A DNA stretch of 40,869 bases from DATNPX01 sp036702975 (GCA_036702975.1 DATNPX010000023.1:1-40869), one strand, 5' to 3'; counted from the first letter of the stretch, positions 7,980 to 17,006 are shown. Program-made: numbers and translations. The notes: a model not told the origin generated them from the letters alone.

Positions 7980-8741
7980 ATGTCTGCAACCGACAAAAAG
8001 CTAGAGGGTAAAATCGCCGTAATCACCGGCGGAAATAGCGGTATCGGGCTCGCCACAGCCAAGCATCTTGTAGATGAAGGAGCATTTGTCTTCATTACAG
8101 GTCGTCGGCAGAAGGAATTGGACACGGCCGTTGCGGAAATTGGCAAAAATGTGCGCAGCGTACAGGGAGATGTACAAAATCTCAAAGACCTCGATAGGCT
8201 ATATCAAGAAGTCAAAGCCGAAAAGGGACATATAGACATACTTTTCGCCAATGCCGGAACAAGCGGCTTCCTGCCGCTGCAGGCGGTAACCGAGGAGCAC
8301 TTCGACAAAATCTTCGATACGAATGTGAAAGGACTAGTTTTCACCGTGCAGAAAGCACTGCCTCTTCTGAGGGACGGTGGCAGCATCATATTAAACGCAT
8401 CGGTTGCAGGATTTAAGGGAATTCCGGCTTTCAGCATTTATAGCGCCACAAAGGCAGCAGTGCGCTCATTTGCAAGAACATGGACGGCGGACTTGAAAGA
8501 GCGGCGCATTAGGGTAAACGCGATAAGCCCTGGAATGATTCCCACACCCGGTTTTGGAAACATAGGACTAACTGACGAACAAATTCAGCAGATGACCGCA
8601 GACGCAATCGCTCGAATACCCCTAGCAAGAACGGGAACGACAGACGAAGTTGCGAAAGTCGTGTCCTTTCTGGCATCTAGCGACAGCAGCTACATTGCCG
8701 GTGTTGATTTATGCGTGGATGGAGGACTATCGCAGGTTTGA
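7980..8741 (+). CDS. Short-chain dehydrogenase/reductase (classical SDR)
   Basis: This 253-residue NAD(P)-dependent oxidoreductase of the classical SDR family carries TGGNSGIG (16-23, dinucleotide binding), NAG (91-93), Ser141 in NASVAG, and the catalytic YSATK with Tyr154 and Lys158. It ends in the usual SYIAGVDLCVDGGL. Length and motif spacing are complete. The ATG at 7980 is preceded by a perfect AGGAGG; the earlier ATG at 7965 is inside that site region and was rejected. Substrate unknown. The divergent HxlR regulator suggests induction by a reactive carbonyl, quinone or redox signal, by analogy with other HxlR-SDR pairs. Confidence 0.92.
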   Translation: MSATDKKLEGKIAVITGGNSGIGLATAKHLVDEGAFVFITGRRQKELDTAVAEIGKNVRSVQGDVQNLKDLDRLYQEVKAEKGHIDILFANAGTSGFLPLQAVTEEHFDKIFDTNVKGLVFTVQKALPLLRDGGSIILNASVAGFKGIPAFSIYSATKAAVRSFARTWTADLKERRIRVNAISPGMIPTPGFGNIGLTDEQIQQMTADAIARIPLARTGTTDEVAKVVSFLASSDSSYIAGVDLCVDGGLSQV

Positions 8742-9263
8742 AGTCACTTGCTTCCTCCGGGACTGGCGTGCACAACTCATATGGTGGACGAGCTGGGCTC
8801 TTTAGTGGCGTGAAAGACTACCAAGGCAGCTACATCTGCACAACCGACCAAGCAGGATCTGGACAGGGCCGCTCGTTGAGCAGTTCCTGAGTAGGAACTG
8901 CTCTCAACGTAATTACTGGTGGCTCTACCCCTGCGAATGCGGCGTTCGTTGCCATTCAGACACAGATCCCGGCAGAAGGGTTCGATGACTATACAGACAA
9001 CTCGGAGAATTCGATCAATGGGAGTGACAATGTATTTGCGTCCAATCCCAGCGATGCTTCTGGCACATTCGCATGCACCCATGCAACGTAAGGTTCCTTG
9101 CGCAGATGGTCATGCGCCTGCGCCGAGCGATTTGAGTGCCTACGGTTACAGTGTGCCTGATGTCTTTGCCAGCGGGCCAGATAGCGGCAGGTTTGGCCCG
9201 GGTGCGACCTGGTTTGGTTGCGATGGTACAGAATCTCACGGTAACTACAGCTTCGGTAATTAA
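8742..9263 (+). pseudogene. Decayed gene for a secreted Gly/Ser/Asn-rich protein
   Basis: Three consecutive protein-like pieces occupy the segment. The first reads GTGVHNSYGGRAGLFSGVKD...YICTTDQAGSGQGRS and ends at a TGA at 8888-8890. The same frame continues VGTALNVITGGSTPANAAFV...SDNVFASNPSDASGTFACTH to a TAA at 9089. A different frame then reads VPCADGHAPAPSDLSAYGYS...GATWFGCDGTESHGNYSFGN to the TAA at 9263. Small, polar residues and spaced cysteines suggest an extracellular protein. One in-frame stop, one frameshift and the lack of a start mark it as dead. A strong terminator follows 15 bases later, consistent with a former gene end. Family not recognised. Confidence 0.5.
8878..8903. repeat. 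11-bp palindrome inside the decayed gene
   Basis: GAGCAGTTCCT (8878-8888), loop GAGT, AGGAACTGCTC (8893-8903) is a perfect 11-base-pair inverted repeat, extended by TTGAG/CTCAA on the flanks with a two-base offset. It supplies the in-frame TGA (8888-8890) that breaks the surrounding reading frame. No T-tract follows, so it is not a classical terminator. It may be a small inserted hairpin. Confidence 0.6.
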
Positions 9264-9277
9264 CGGGGTTTAACTGG

Positions 9278-9321
9278 CGCAGAGGAGCTGTATCCTATAA
9301 ACAGCTCCTCTGCGTTTTTTT
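9278..9321 (+). terminator. Strong intrinsic terminator
   Basis: A 14-base-pair perfect stem (9278-9291 with 9301-9314; core GCAGAGGAGCTGT against ACAGCTCCTCTGC) with a nine-base loop is followed by TTTTTTT. It is the textbook form for plus-strand transcripts and lies just after the decayed secreted-protein gene. Confidence 0.92.
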
Positions 9322-9418
9322 CACCCTTGGTTGTTGTCTGTTTGTGTACTGCTTAAAAAGGATCTTTGCGGTAATCGTCGTATCGGCATTCAGCCATCAA
9401 CACAACCCGGATTCGTTG

Positions 9419-10162
9419 TTATAGAAATAGTGCCTTATACTTTGTCATCAACTCATCGGCTTTGCTAAGCAAAACTGGCCGGTTTACTGATACATGTTCA
9501 TCATCTTCATTGTACGCCCTGCAGAATTCAGTCCATTCCGAACGGAAGTCTCTCAAAAGCTTGGAGTGCAGATTAGCTATTGGAATGGCTGCCAAATTTT
9601 CGGAGCTATGCAACTCTGTCTTAGTTAAGAACGGACAAATCTCCAACATCGTGTCAGGAATTATGCGCAACACCACGATTTTTCCGGCAAGCTCCGGATG
9701 CAATTTGAGGTACTGCGTCTTGGCTCCAACTTCTCGGTCCTTGATTTTGTTACGCGATTGGAGTTTTCCGACGCCTTCAATTTCATCATATGGCTCCACG
9801 CAGAAAGCTTCTGAAATAGCCTGCTCACAATAAAACAGGTCCTCCTCTGTAGCAACTCCATTTGCCTGCTCAAATACCGTAGTCGTACTTCCACCATCTT
9901 TCTTTACCCGACACGTTATCTCAAAATTGTCAGGCAAATTGGCTTGAGCAGAATTCTCAGCCACTTGCAGGTAATGACCGAATGCCTCATTTCTCGACAT
10001 CCGGCCGGCACAATGCGTGGTGCTCACAGTATGTGAATTCGTTGAATCAGAACCCCAAGACTTTGAGAAACTGAAGCTTCTATCATTTGCCAGCGAAACT
10101 GCTGACGTAAGGCACAAGCTCAACGGTACAAAGCCAAAAATAAGTGCGGAGAACTGCCGCAT
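9419..10162 (-). CDS. Secreted hypothetical protein, 247 aa
   Basis: The product begins MRQFSALIFGFVPLSLCLTS followed by AVSLAND, a good Sec signal peptide with likely cleavage around residue 25. The mature part is soluble, acidic and contains several cysteines (THCAG, ITCRVK, FYCEQ, EAFCVE, EICPF, EFCRAY), suggesting disulfides in the cell envelope. I recognise no family or catalytic motif. GAGG lies eight bases before the ATG. It stands alone on the minus strand, with the terminator at 9278-9321 beyond its 3' end. Confidence 0.6.
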   Translation of the reverse strand: MRQFSALIFGFVPLSLCLTSAVSLANDRSFSFSKSWGSDSTNSHTVSTTHCAGRMSRNEAFGHYLQVAENSAQANLPDNFEITCRVKKDGGSTTTVFEQANGVATEEDLFYCEQAISEAFCVEPYDEIEGVGKLQSRNKIKDREVGAKTQYLKLHPELAGKIVVLRIIPDTMLEICPFLTKTELHSSENLAAIPIANLHSKLLRDFRSEWTEFCRAYNEDDEHVSVNRPVLLSKADELMTKYKALFL

Positions 10163-10542
10163 GACTGAACCTCGTAGTTGTTTTTTCTCGGATCGAGTTT
10201 ACACCATAGTCAACATGGGACCTTTCCTCTGAACCCACTCATAGAGAGAAAGCACGAAATCCTCGATTGGTTGAACAATCTGCTCAATCGTCCAAAGCTC
10301 ACTTTGGGTCATCTGATTGGTGCAAACAGCCGCCCAGACTGTATTCAGGAGAAGCCGTCGGTTATAACTCCCTAAATTCTGCCGCTCAGTAAACTTAAAT
10401 GAGTGTCCAGAGACAAATGTTTCCGAGTTGTTATCGGGACTGCGTTTCAGGGCTCAAATACTTAAGGAGCCGTTAATCTTCCATCGATGTCAAGCAGTCA
10501 CGGCTATATTTGGCAAATTAGCCTCACACAAGGTGTACGCAG
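10163..10542. other. Intergenic stretch between divergent genes
   Basis: The 380 bases separate the minus-strand secreted-protein gene from the plus-strand PH/hydrolase gene and must hold both promoters. A 65-residue open frame at 10178-10375 starts with TTG and is not convincing. No clear -35/-10 pair, palindrome or RNA fold stood out. Confidence 0.4.
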
Positions 10543-11859
10543 ATGGACGATATTCATCAAAAGCCAACCATACGCACTCGCGAGTCGCTCCTCAACAAAC
10601 ACAAGATAAGCAACGCGGATCCGGTCAATCAGGTGCAGGTCGCGACCGACTATTTGCAACGATATCCAGAGCTGCAAAAGCCTCTCGAAAGTTCCGAGGT
10701 CATCCAATGGGTCGGTAAGCCAGACCGCGGTTCGCTGAACCTCCTTTTTCTGATGTCTAGCGCGGCCACGGCGTTTGTATTCGCTGCATTCACATTGACC
10801 CGGCCCATGCCACCAGCCATCGCCGGGATCGCGAACTTGTTGTTTGCTTTTGTATTTGTGGCATATGTCGTCTGGCATGTGAATGCGCTGAAGACGACCT
10901 ACTGCGTGACTGATAGGCGTGTCATGTGGATCAAATCACATGGATTGGATCAGACTGTTGATTCACTGCCTTACGAGAAAATCCGGCAGCTTAGTTCCGG
11001 CATGAGCACAGTGGCAATGCTAGCTGGACCAACTCAATACCATCAGCGCTTTCTCTGCGGACTCGGCTCTGAGACAGCAACCGTGGAAAAGTTGATCGCC
11101 GACAATATGCGAACAGGCGGCGAATTGGTCTCTTTCAGAGATGGCTTTCGTCAGGTCATCAGCACCAAAAGTTCCGCGCGATCGCAGAAGAATATTCTTG
11201 CTCTTGTCTGTTTCTTGATCGTCGTACAAATCATCGTTGCTTTCTTTCAGTTCATGAATCAGACCAAACCACACTATGTTCTCTACCGTCCGAGCAACTT
11301 GGAGGCAAACAAAAAATACCCGCTTATTATAGGGTTTGACGCCGTCGGCAACGGGCAGTCTGAAGTCGACGCCTTACGCAGCGCTGCAGAGAAAGATAAA
11401 GCCTTCGTGCTCGGTTTAAACGACGGGGGTGTTGGTACCAGCTTCGAAACCTGGGGAGAAACAGTCGACCAATCAATAAAAGAGACGCTGGAAAAATTTC
11501 CAATTGACTCCAATCGAATTTACGTAAGCGGCTTCGCTGCTGGAGGAATGGCCGCTTACTCTTATGTTGAGCATCGCGGTGAACATGTGCGTGGTGTCAT
11601 CATTAATACTGCCCTCACGCCTTACGAAGAAGAAGCACCATTCGATGACAAACTCCCTGCCACATATCCGAAAAATTTGTCGGTAGTGATGCTGGCGAGC
11701 CCAACCGACAAACGCTATGGGTCGATGAAACGCGCGCGTGCACTGCTAGAGAAGAAAGCCGGTTGGCAGGTGAAGTGGATTGAATTCCCCGGTGGTCAGA
11801 TTTATGCACCGTCTAGCGATTATGTTCAAGCCGTCGATTGGCTATTCACACAGGAATAA
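10543..11859 (+). CDS. Membrane PH-like domain fused to an alpha/beta-hydrolase with Ala at the nucleophile
   Basis: The 438-residue protein has two halves. Residues about 50-210 look like a bacterial PH (bPH2/DUF304-type) domain: two membrane helices (about 64-84 and 93-112) then TTYCVTDRRVMWI and LPYEKI, typical of that fold. A third membrane helix (about 218-237) leads into an alpha/beta-hydrolase of the esterase/PHB-depolymerase type: YVLYRPSNLEANKKYPLIIG, IDSNRIYVSGFAAGGMAAYS, and a C-terminal strand before DYVQAVDWLF. The nucleophile elbow reads G-F-A332-A-G-G, where active relatives have G-x-S-x-G. The catalytic Ser is thus Ala, predicting a binding rather than hydrolytic role, probably outside the inner membrane. 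Start supported by AAGG upstream. Confidence 0.65.
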   Translation: MDDIHQKPTIRTRESLLNKHKISNADPVNQVQVATDYLQRYPELQKPLESSEVIQWVGKPDRGSLNLLFLMSSAATAFVFAAFTLTRPMPPAIAGIANLLFAFVFVAYVVWHVNALKTTYCVTDRRVMWIKSHGLDQTVDSLPYEKIRQLSSGMSTVAMLAGPTQYHQRFLCGLGSETATVEKLIADNMRTGGELVSFRDGFRQVISTKSSARSQKNILALVCFLIVVQIIVAFFQFMNQTKPHYVLYRPSNLEANKKYPLIIGFDAVGNGQSEVDALRSAAEKDKAFVLGLNDGGVGTSFETWGETVDQSIKETLEKFPIDSNRIYVSGFAAGGMAAYSYVEHRGEHVRGVIINTALTPYEEEAPFDDKLPATYPKNLSVVMLASPTDKRYGSMKRARALLEKKAGWQVKWIEFPGGQIYAPSSDYVQAVDWLFTQE

Positions 11860-12090
11860 GATTGGTCGCCGAAGTTTGCGCATCCTGATAGTATGCTGCC
11901 GAGCATCCACATTGTTTCTCTCGACAGTGTGACACTTTGATTGAAACCAGCGAAGTACTTTCACGCTACTTTTATCAGCTCTGCACTAACCTCGATTGAA
12001 CTGTGTCAGTCGCACTTTGCATCGAGGCTTCGTGAGCACAGGCGTAAAAACTGTACGAGTTGAGCAGCCACTGTTCGAGAAGGATAAGAC

Positions 12091-13449
12091 ATGGCAAATC
12101 CGCTACCAACTACGATTTACTTGATGTTTCAATTATTTGTTTCTGGTGCATCGAACGACGTATTTCCTGCTCAATGCGAGTTAGATAACCAGGTCAGGGA
12201 CATCATCTGCCATATCGGTACAACTGGAAACGTGCATCATCGCCTTGGATTTGTCGTTGGTCCCATTTCTTTCAACCAGAATGACGCTCAGGTTCACAAG
12301 CTGATTGCCGATTCCTTTGAGATTGCTAGAAAGCAAAACGCTGCTGTCGCATTTCACATCGACGATCATATGTTTTGGGATAAGCAAGCCGACCTGGTTC
12401 GAGATTATACAAACGTTGAGTGGATAGATTGGAACGGAACACTTTGCACTGGCCGAAGATTGGATTGGGGTCCTCAACCTACAAAAGCACCTCCTCAGCT
12501 GTGTTTCAATAGTCCTGCGGTGCAAGTTGCCGTGCGGCGACGTGCTCGCGTGATCGGAGCGGACATTGCGCAGCAATTGGCCCGCCTCAGAACCGAGGGG
12601 CGAGAAGATTTGTTCGGCGGGGTGATCACAGGATGGGAAACACAGATTGGAAGGGATTTTTCAACAAATCGAAGTACAGGCTACCATGCACTGCGTAACG
12701 CCGGTCTAAACGCGAGGAGCTCGCAGGCAGAGTGCGACAATAAGCTGCAATCGATCGTCAAAGATTTTATCCAGATGTGGGCTATGGAGTTGAAGCAATC
12801 GGGAGTGCCAAGGCAGAAGCTTTTCTCACACATTGCATTTACCTCGCAGGGTCTAGGAGACTCGCCTGAGGATTTCCCACAACGAGTAGGCTATGCTGCT
12901 CCATCGGTCGTTTTTGGAAACTGCTCAATTCCTGGGTTCAGTACTTATCCAAGCGATGGTGCGTTAGAAGAGATAGGACTGACGGTGAAGAATCGAGGAC
13001 AATCGACCTGGATCTCTGCTGAAGGCACGAATGTAGTTCCTGACGGCATGCCTGGTGAGACGACTATGGAAAGCTATTTGGCGAAGATGTTCAATCATGG
13101 CGCAATTCTAGTTAACATCTTTTCTTGGGGTATTGGTGGGACATCCGAAAAAGCCAACCTGTTTCGCAGAGCGACTGAGAATGATGAAGCACTAGCAGCC
13201 TACCGCAAATTTCTCGAAGGGCTGCCTTTGCAAGAGCTGGCACGTCCGGCAAATCAATTGTCCGTTAAAGGGCTGCAGAAGAAAATACGCACCATTCAAG
13301 CTGAGGCTCCACTCTGGGTGCGCCGAACTGGACGTGTTGGTGACCTTCAAGCCCGCATGTCTGAGCTTGACGGAGCAATAAAAGCTGGTCGTGTAGCGGA
13401 TGCGGATAAGAGTGCAGATAAGATTCTGAAACTTATTCACACAAACTAG
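12091..13449 (+). CDS. TIM-barrel glycoside-hydrolase-like protein, 452 aa
   Basis: Barrel-type strand motifs recur: TIYLMFQLFVSG (strand 1), NAAVAFHIDDHMFWD (about 84-97), FGGVITGWETQIGRDF (about 175-190) and STWISAEGTNVVPDG (305-319). Glu183 in W-E-T and Glu311 in S-A-E-G sit where clan GH-A enzymes carry the acid/base and the nucleophile. A helical tail (about 390-452) follows. The family is unassigned, and GH42-like or a related uncharacterised hydrolase is possible. The hydrophobic N-terminus is better read as strand 1 than as a signal peptide, so the protein may be cytoplasmic or N-terminally short compared with exported relatives. AAGGA seven bases before the ATG fixes the start. It stands alone; no sugar transporter is nearby. 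Confidence 0.55.
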   Translation: MANPLPTTIYLMFQLFVSGASNDVFPAQCELDNQVRDIICHIGTTGNVHHRLGFVVGPISFNQNDAQVHKLIADSFEIARKQNAAVAFHIDDHMFWDKQADLVRDYTNVEWIDWNGTLCTGRRLDWGPQPTKAPPQLCFNSPAVQVAVRRRARVIGADIAQQLARLRTEGREDLFGGVITGWETQIGRDFSTNRSTGYHALRNAGLNARSSQAECDNKLQSIVKDFIQMWAMELKQSGVPRQKLFSHIAFTSQGLGDSPEDFPQRVGYAAPSVVFGNCSIPGFSTYPSDGALEEIGLTVKNRGQSTWISAEGTNVVPDGMPGETTMESYLAKMFNHGAILVNIFSWGIGGTSEKANLFRRATENDEALAAYRKFLEGLPLQELARPANQLSVKGLQKKIRTIQAEAPLWVRRTGRVGDLQARMSELDGAIKAGRVADADKSADKILKLIHTN

Positions 13450-13574
13450 CGCCTGGGTCTGCCGAATAGATTTCGCCTATATCATTCTTTTTCAGCAATT
13501 CACTTACAAGAAATCTTCGGCAGAAAATGCGTAATGTACCTGCACTGCATAACGCTCCGTCGAAGACCCTTGGG

Positions 13575-13883
13575 CTATTTAGCCGGATCGGTTGTTGCGG
13601 TGACAATGGGGCAAGTTGCACGCTTCGGGCAGGCAGAACAAGCTGGACTGGCGCTGCCGCAGGCAGTCTCTGAACCTTCCACCACTTGCAACTGAATCGC
13701 CTTCTCACGTTCGAGTCGCTCCTGCAAGAATTTGTCGAATAAGAACTTCGCCTCTTTGCCGCATATACCGCATTGCGTCGAACAGTGAAGGGTGTGAACC
13801 AGGTCTTTCCAACGGCTGATTCCACCATCGACGGCGTTGCGAATCTGTCCGTCCGTCACAGCATGACAGCAGCAGACATACAT
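13575..13883 (-). CDS. bfd: Bacterioferritin-associated ferredoxin (Bfd-like [2Fe-2S])
   Basis: Cys4, Cys6, Cys38 and Cys41 (MYVCCCHAVTDGQI ... CSTQCGICG) match the [2Fe-2S] ligands of E. coli Bfd in number and spacing. Bfd reduces the iron core of bacterioferritin to release iron. The protein is longer than the usual 60-70 residues: after about residue 65 comes a tail with further cysteines (ETACGSASPACSACPKRATC), which could bind another metal or be disordered. The ribosome binding site GGAGAAAGG precedes the ATG. It lies about 100 bases downstream of the D-amino-acid oxidase gene on the same strand. No bacterioferritin gene is in the window. Confidence 0.85.
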   Translation of the reverse strand: MYVCCCHAVTDGQIRNAVDGGISRWKDLVHTLHCSTQCGICGKEAKFLFDKFLQERLEREKAIQLQVVEGSETACGSASPACSACPKRATCPIVTATTDPAK

Positions 13884-13934
13884 TTTCCTTTCTCCTGTTG
13901 TTGTTTACGGTAACAGTCACTCACTAAGCGCTCA

Positions 13935-13966
13935 GTCGGGCGATCGGAGAGCGCACGCTCCCCGAC
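13935..13966 (-). other. Hairpin between D-amino-acid oxidase and bfd genes
   Basis: GTCGGG (13935-13940) pairs with CCCGAC (13961-13966), with an inner GAGCG/CGCTC helix (13949-13953 with 13956-13960). It lies in the 101-base gap between two minus-strand genes. No T-tract follows in the minus direction, so it may be a processing site or a weak Rho-dependent boundary rather than an intrinsic terminator. Confidence 0.45.
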
Positions 13967-13984
13967 CGCCTGCTGAACGTTCTA

Positions 13985-14962
13985 CTACTTCAGCGTCTCA
14001 GCGATCTGCCGGGCGATCCACTGAGCGATGCCCCACGAGAGGATGTAGCCCATCCCATCGTGACCGTAGCAGTGCACGAGCAGACGTCCGTCGTCAAGCT
14101 GCACCAGCTCGACGCGGGTGCGGCTGCGTTCGGGGCGATGCACGCGCACGACGCTGATCACGTCCTCGGACCTGGCGTTGAGGCCGGGCACGGTGGCATT
14201 GCAGCGCGCCAGGATGTCGGCAGTTGCCGATTCACTAACGGTTGTGTCCTCGATGTCACCATCGAAAACGGCGCCGAGCTTGATGTAGTCGCTGTGCGGA
14301 ACTACACAAGCTCGCTTGTGTGGACCGTCATCGTCGATCACCACATCATCGAAACCGCTCTGCCGGATCTTCACCACCTGAACGCGCTCGGCATGCAGGT
14401 CGGTATCACCGGTGAGCGTACGCGAACCGAGACCGGTGCAGTTCAAGATCGCTTCAAACTCCTGCGGGCAGTCGTCGAAGCTCTCAATCGTGCGGGTCTC
14501 GAACACGCCGCCCAGCGCGACCACCTGCGCGTGAAGCCACGGCAGATAGACGGTCGGGTCGATGACAGGAGCCGTGTCGAGCACGTTGGCGTCTGCATAC
14601 TCCGCCGGAATCTCGCCGGGATTCGGATGGCGGAAGTTGGCTGCCTTGCCAGCATACCAGGGCTCATCCGGGTGCTCGTGCAGCTTCACGATCTTGCGCT
14701 GCTTGACGCCGGTAGCGCTGTCGGCCGACAGAGCGTCGAAGACACCACGACTGGCGTTCGCCCAATCCTCTACGCGATTGTCCTTTGTATCAGTGACGGG
14801 AACCCACATTGCGTAGGCATTAAGCGAAGTGGGCGGGAATTCGGCAGCTCCCTCCTTGGACCAGATGGTCACGTCATGACCGGCGAGCAGAAGCTCGTAA
14901 GCGGCGCTCAAGCCACTGACTCCTGAGCCGACGATAAGAATTTTGCGTTTCTGTGCGTTCAT
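13985..14962 (-). CDS. FAD-dependent D-amino-acid oxidase
   Basis: The 325-residue flavoprotein is predicted to oxidise D-amino acids to 2-oxo acids, ammonia and hydrogen peroxide. The N-terminus KILIVGSGVSGLSAAYELLL is the Rossmann FAD site (GxGxxG). NCTGLGSRTLTGD in the middle and LLVHCYGHDGMGYILSWG near the end match the DAO signature (H-x-Y-G-x-x-G-x-G type). The start at 14962 is set by AAGGAG eight bases upstream; the longer frame to 15166 runs through non-coding sequence and was rejected. Base composition is markedly GC-richer than the neighbours, a sign of acquisition or of different codon bias. Bfd follows on the same strand; a functional link is not evident. Confidence 0.85.
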   Translation of the reverse strand: MNAQKRKILIVGSGVSGLSAAYELLLAGHDVTIWSKEGAAEFPPTSLNAYAMWVPVTDTKDNRVEDWANASRGVFDALSADSATGVKQRKIVKLHEHPDEPWYAGKAANFRHPNPGEIPAEYADANVLDTAPVIDPTVYLPWLHAQVVALGGVFETRTIESFDDCPQEFEAILNCTGLGSRTLTGDTDLHAERVQVVKIRQSGFDDVVIDDDGPHKRACVVPHSDYIKLGAVFDGDIEDTTVSESATADILARCNATVPGLNARSEDVISVVRVHRPERSRTRVELVQLDDGRLLVHCYGHDGMGYILSWGIAQWIARQIAETLK

Positions 14963-15773
14963 ACCTGAACTCCTTTTGTTTCGCGGATGCGAAGGTTCGC
15001 GCGACCACTGCATGCGGTCGCGTAGTTTTGGTTGGCGCAACACGCTCGCTTCGTTAGAGCGCGGGTCGCATTCGTGTTTTGTGACTAACTCTCCCTTCGG
15101 CCAGTTAGGTTGCCCCCAGCAGGCAATGATGGAGTTATGGACCTCCGGCAAAAGACAGAACCGCAATGACGGCAGTTGAATCTCTCTTGGAAAATCCGAA
15201 ACGGTTGTGGTTGTTGACTCCGGGAATTTAGTTTTGGGTGCTGGGATGCCGTGAGTCTAAAAGACTTAGCTCCGAGAAAGCGACCAACACATACACAAAG
15301 GCTTACTTTCAAGAAAGACCTCGGCAAGTCTAGAACGCAAGGCCAATGAACCTTTCTCAAGACCATCCCCCGACTCCACTCCTCAAACATTGCGACAATT
15401 ATCAATAAGTTATTGAAAATGACCTCGCACAGTTGACCTAGTTGAGACTTAGTCGCAAAAAGACCATAGCGCGAACCACCAATTCGCCCTCGACAACCAG
15501 ACACTTATCATCCGAAACAGCTTATCGGTAGCGCACCTTGCGCCATTAGCGCGAGCAGGCAGCGAAATCAAGCAAACCGTTGCCAAGATAGCGATAGATG
15601 GCGCTCGCTCAAACAAGCCAGACAGAGGGAAAGTCGCGAAATGCCGCGGTTTCAAAGTGTTTTAAATGCTTCCAGACCGCGTCTCCTTTATCAATCTCAG
15701 CAATGTGCAATGCATTCTTAATAACCAAGCAGCTTCAGATATAATCAATGCTTATTTTCCGGAGAACCAAAAC
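14963..15773. other. Long gap between divergent genes
   Basis: About 810 bases separate the D-amino-acid oxidase (minus) from the aminotransferase (plus). Frames of 139 and 68 residues on the minus strand have no protein-like pattern. The composition falls back to the window average right after the DAO start. I find no repeat, RNA fold or transposon trace. Confidence 0.4.
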
Positions 15774-16958
15774 ATGTCCACTCAGCTCGAGCGTGGATCG
15801 CTTAAATCGCAGCAAATTTCAGAATCGGTGTTTCGCGAAGTCTCCAGGCTGGCGCACCTGCACAAAGCCATTAACCTGGGTCCGGGTTTGCCAGATTCTC
15901 TCATTCCACCCGAGCTGATCGAAGCCGGCATCCACTCGCTCAACAACAATATCCACCAATATGCCATCATATTTGGTGACCGCATGTTGCGAGAAGCGAT
16001 CGCCGACAAAGAAATGCGCCTATCGGGGCGCAAAATCGATCCGGAGACGCAGATTACGGTCACTTGCGGTGCAACCGAAGCCCTCTATGCTTCAATGCTC
16101 GCTCACTTAGACCCAGGCGACGAAGTCATCGTTTTCGAGCCCTTCTACGAGAGCTACGGACCAAATACGATTTTGTGTGGTGCCCATCCGGTTTACGTTT
16201 CTCTCCGCCCGCCAGATTGGCGCTTCGACGAACAAGAACTAATCAAGGCTTTCAATAGTCGCACAAAGGCAATTATCCTTAATTCGCCACAAAATCCAAC
16301 TGGAACAGTATTTACGAAGGAAGAACTGCAAACCATCGCCAAGCTGTGTCAGAAGTACGGCGTTATCGCCATCACGGACGAAATCTACGAATACATCACC
16401 TACGACGGAATCGAGCACCACTCAATCGCGTCGATTCCAGGCATGGAAGAGTTGAGCATCACTGCTCACAGTCTCTCAAAAACATTCAGCGTTACTGGAT
16501 GGAGAATTGGCTGGGCGATAACGAGCCCGTCGTTGACAACCCCGATCAGAAAAGTGCACGACTTCGTTACAGCCGGAACAGCTGCACCGCTCCAACGCGC
16601 AGCCGCTCAGGCTGTCAGCTTGGGAGAAGACTATTACAGAAGCCTCGCACCACAGTACCAAACGAGACGCGATCATTTATTGAAAACACTCGATATGGTG
16701 GAGATTCCATACGCCAAGCCGCAAGGAGCCTATTACCTGCTCGCGGACATTTCCAAGTTCGGCTTTGAAGATGATATGGCATTCACTAAAAACCTGATTG
16801 AAAAAGTCGGTGTTGCAGCCGTTCCCGGCTCAACCTTCTTCCGCCCAACAAGCAGTTTTGGCAAAGATTACATCAGAATCTGCTTCAGTCGCCAGATCGA
16901 GGTATTGGAGCAGGCTCGAGAAAGGCTGACAACGGGCAATCTCTACTGCCAGAACTAA
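15774..16958 (+). CDS. Class I/II aminotransferase (kynurenine/methionine-aspartate type)
   Basis: This 394-residue fold-type I PLP aminotransferase carries NLGPGLPD near the N-terminus, TCGATEALYA (phosphate-binding region), SPQNPTG with Asn174, DEIYEY (Asp202, Tyr205), and SLSKTFSVTGWRIGW with the PLP lysine Lys236. The late YIRICFSR supplies the carboxylate-binding arginine. The spacing fits the group that includes kynurenine-oxoglutarate and methionine aminotransferases; exact substrate unknown. The start at 15774 has GGAGA eight bases upstream; the frame to 15666 lacks this. It converges on an SDR gene. It may feed 2-oxo acids to neighbouring amino-acid chemistry, which is inference. Confidence 0.9.
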   Translation: MSTQLERGSLKSQQISESVFREVSRLAHLHKAINLGPGLPDSLIPPELIEAGIHSLNNNIHQYAIIFGDRMLREAIADKEMRLSGRKIDPETQITVTCGATEALYASMLAHLDPGDEVIVFEPFYESYGPNTILCGAHPVYVSLRPPDWRFDEQELIKAFNSRTKAIILNSPQNPTGTVFTKEELQTIAKLCQKYGVIAITDEIYEYITYDGIEHHSIASIPGMEELSITAHSLSKTFSVTGWRIGWAITSPSLTTPIRKVHDFVTAGTAAPLQRAAAQAVSLGEDYYRSLAPQYQTRRDHLLKTLDMVEIPYAKPQGAYYLLADISKFGFEDDMAFTKNLIEKVGVAAVPGSTFFRPTSSFGKDYIRICFSRQIEVLEQARERLTTGNLYCQN

Positions 16959-17006
16959 ACCGCTCTGTTGAGGCGTTGAGACATACTTGATGCTTAGAAG
17001 TTTGAA

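Noticed and set aside
14060..14926. 288-residue plus-strand open frame opposite the D-amino-acid oxidase
   Set aside because: It is the complement of a GC-rich gene with complete DAO motifs; the long antisense frame follows from codon bias and has no family features.
15085..15504. 139-residue minus-strand frame upstream of the DAO gene
   Set aside because: Composition is not coding-like and it has no start context or family resemblance.
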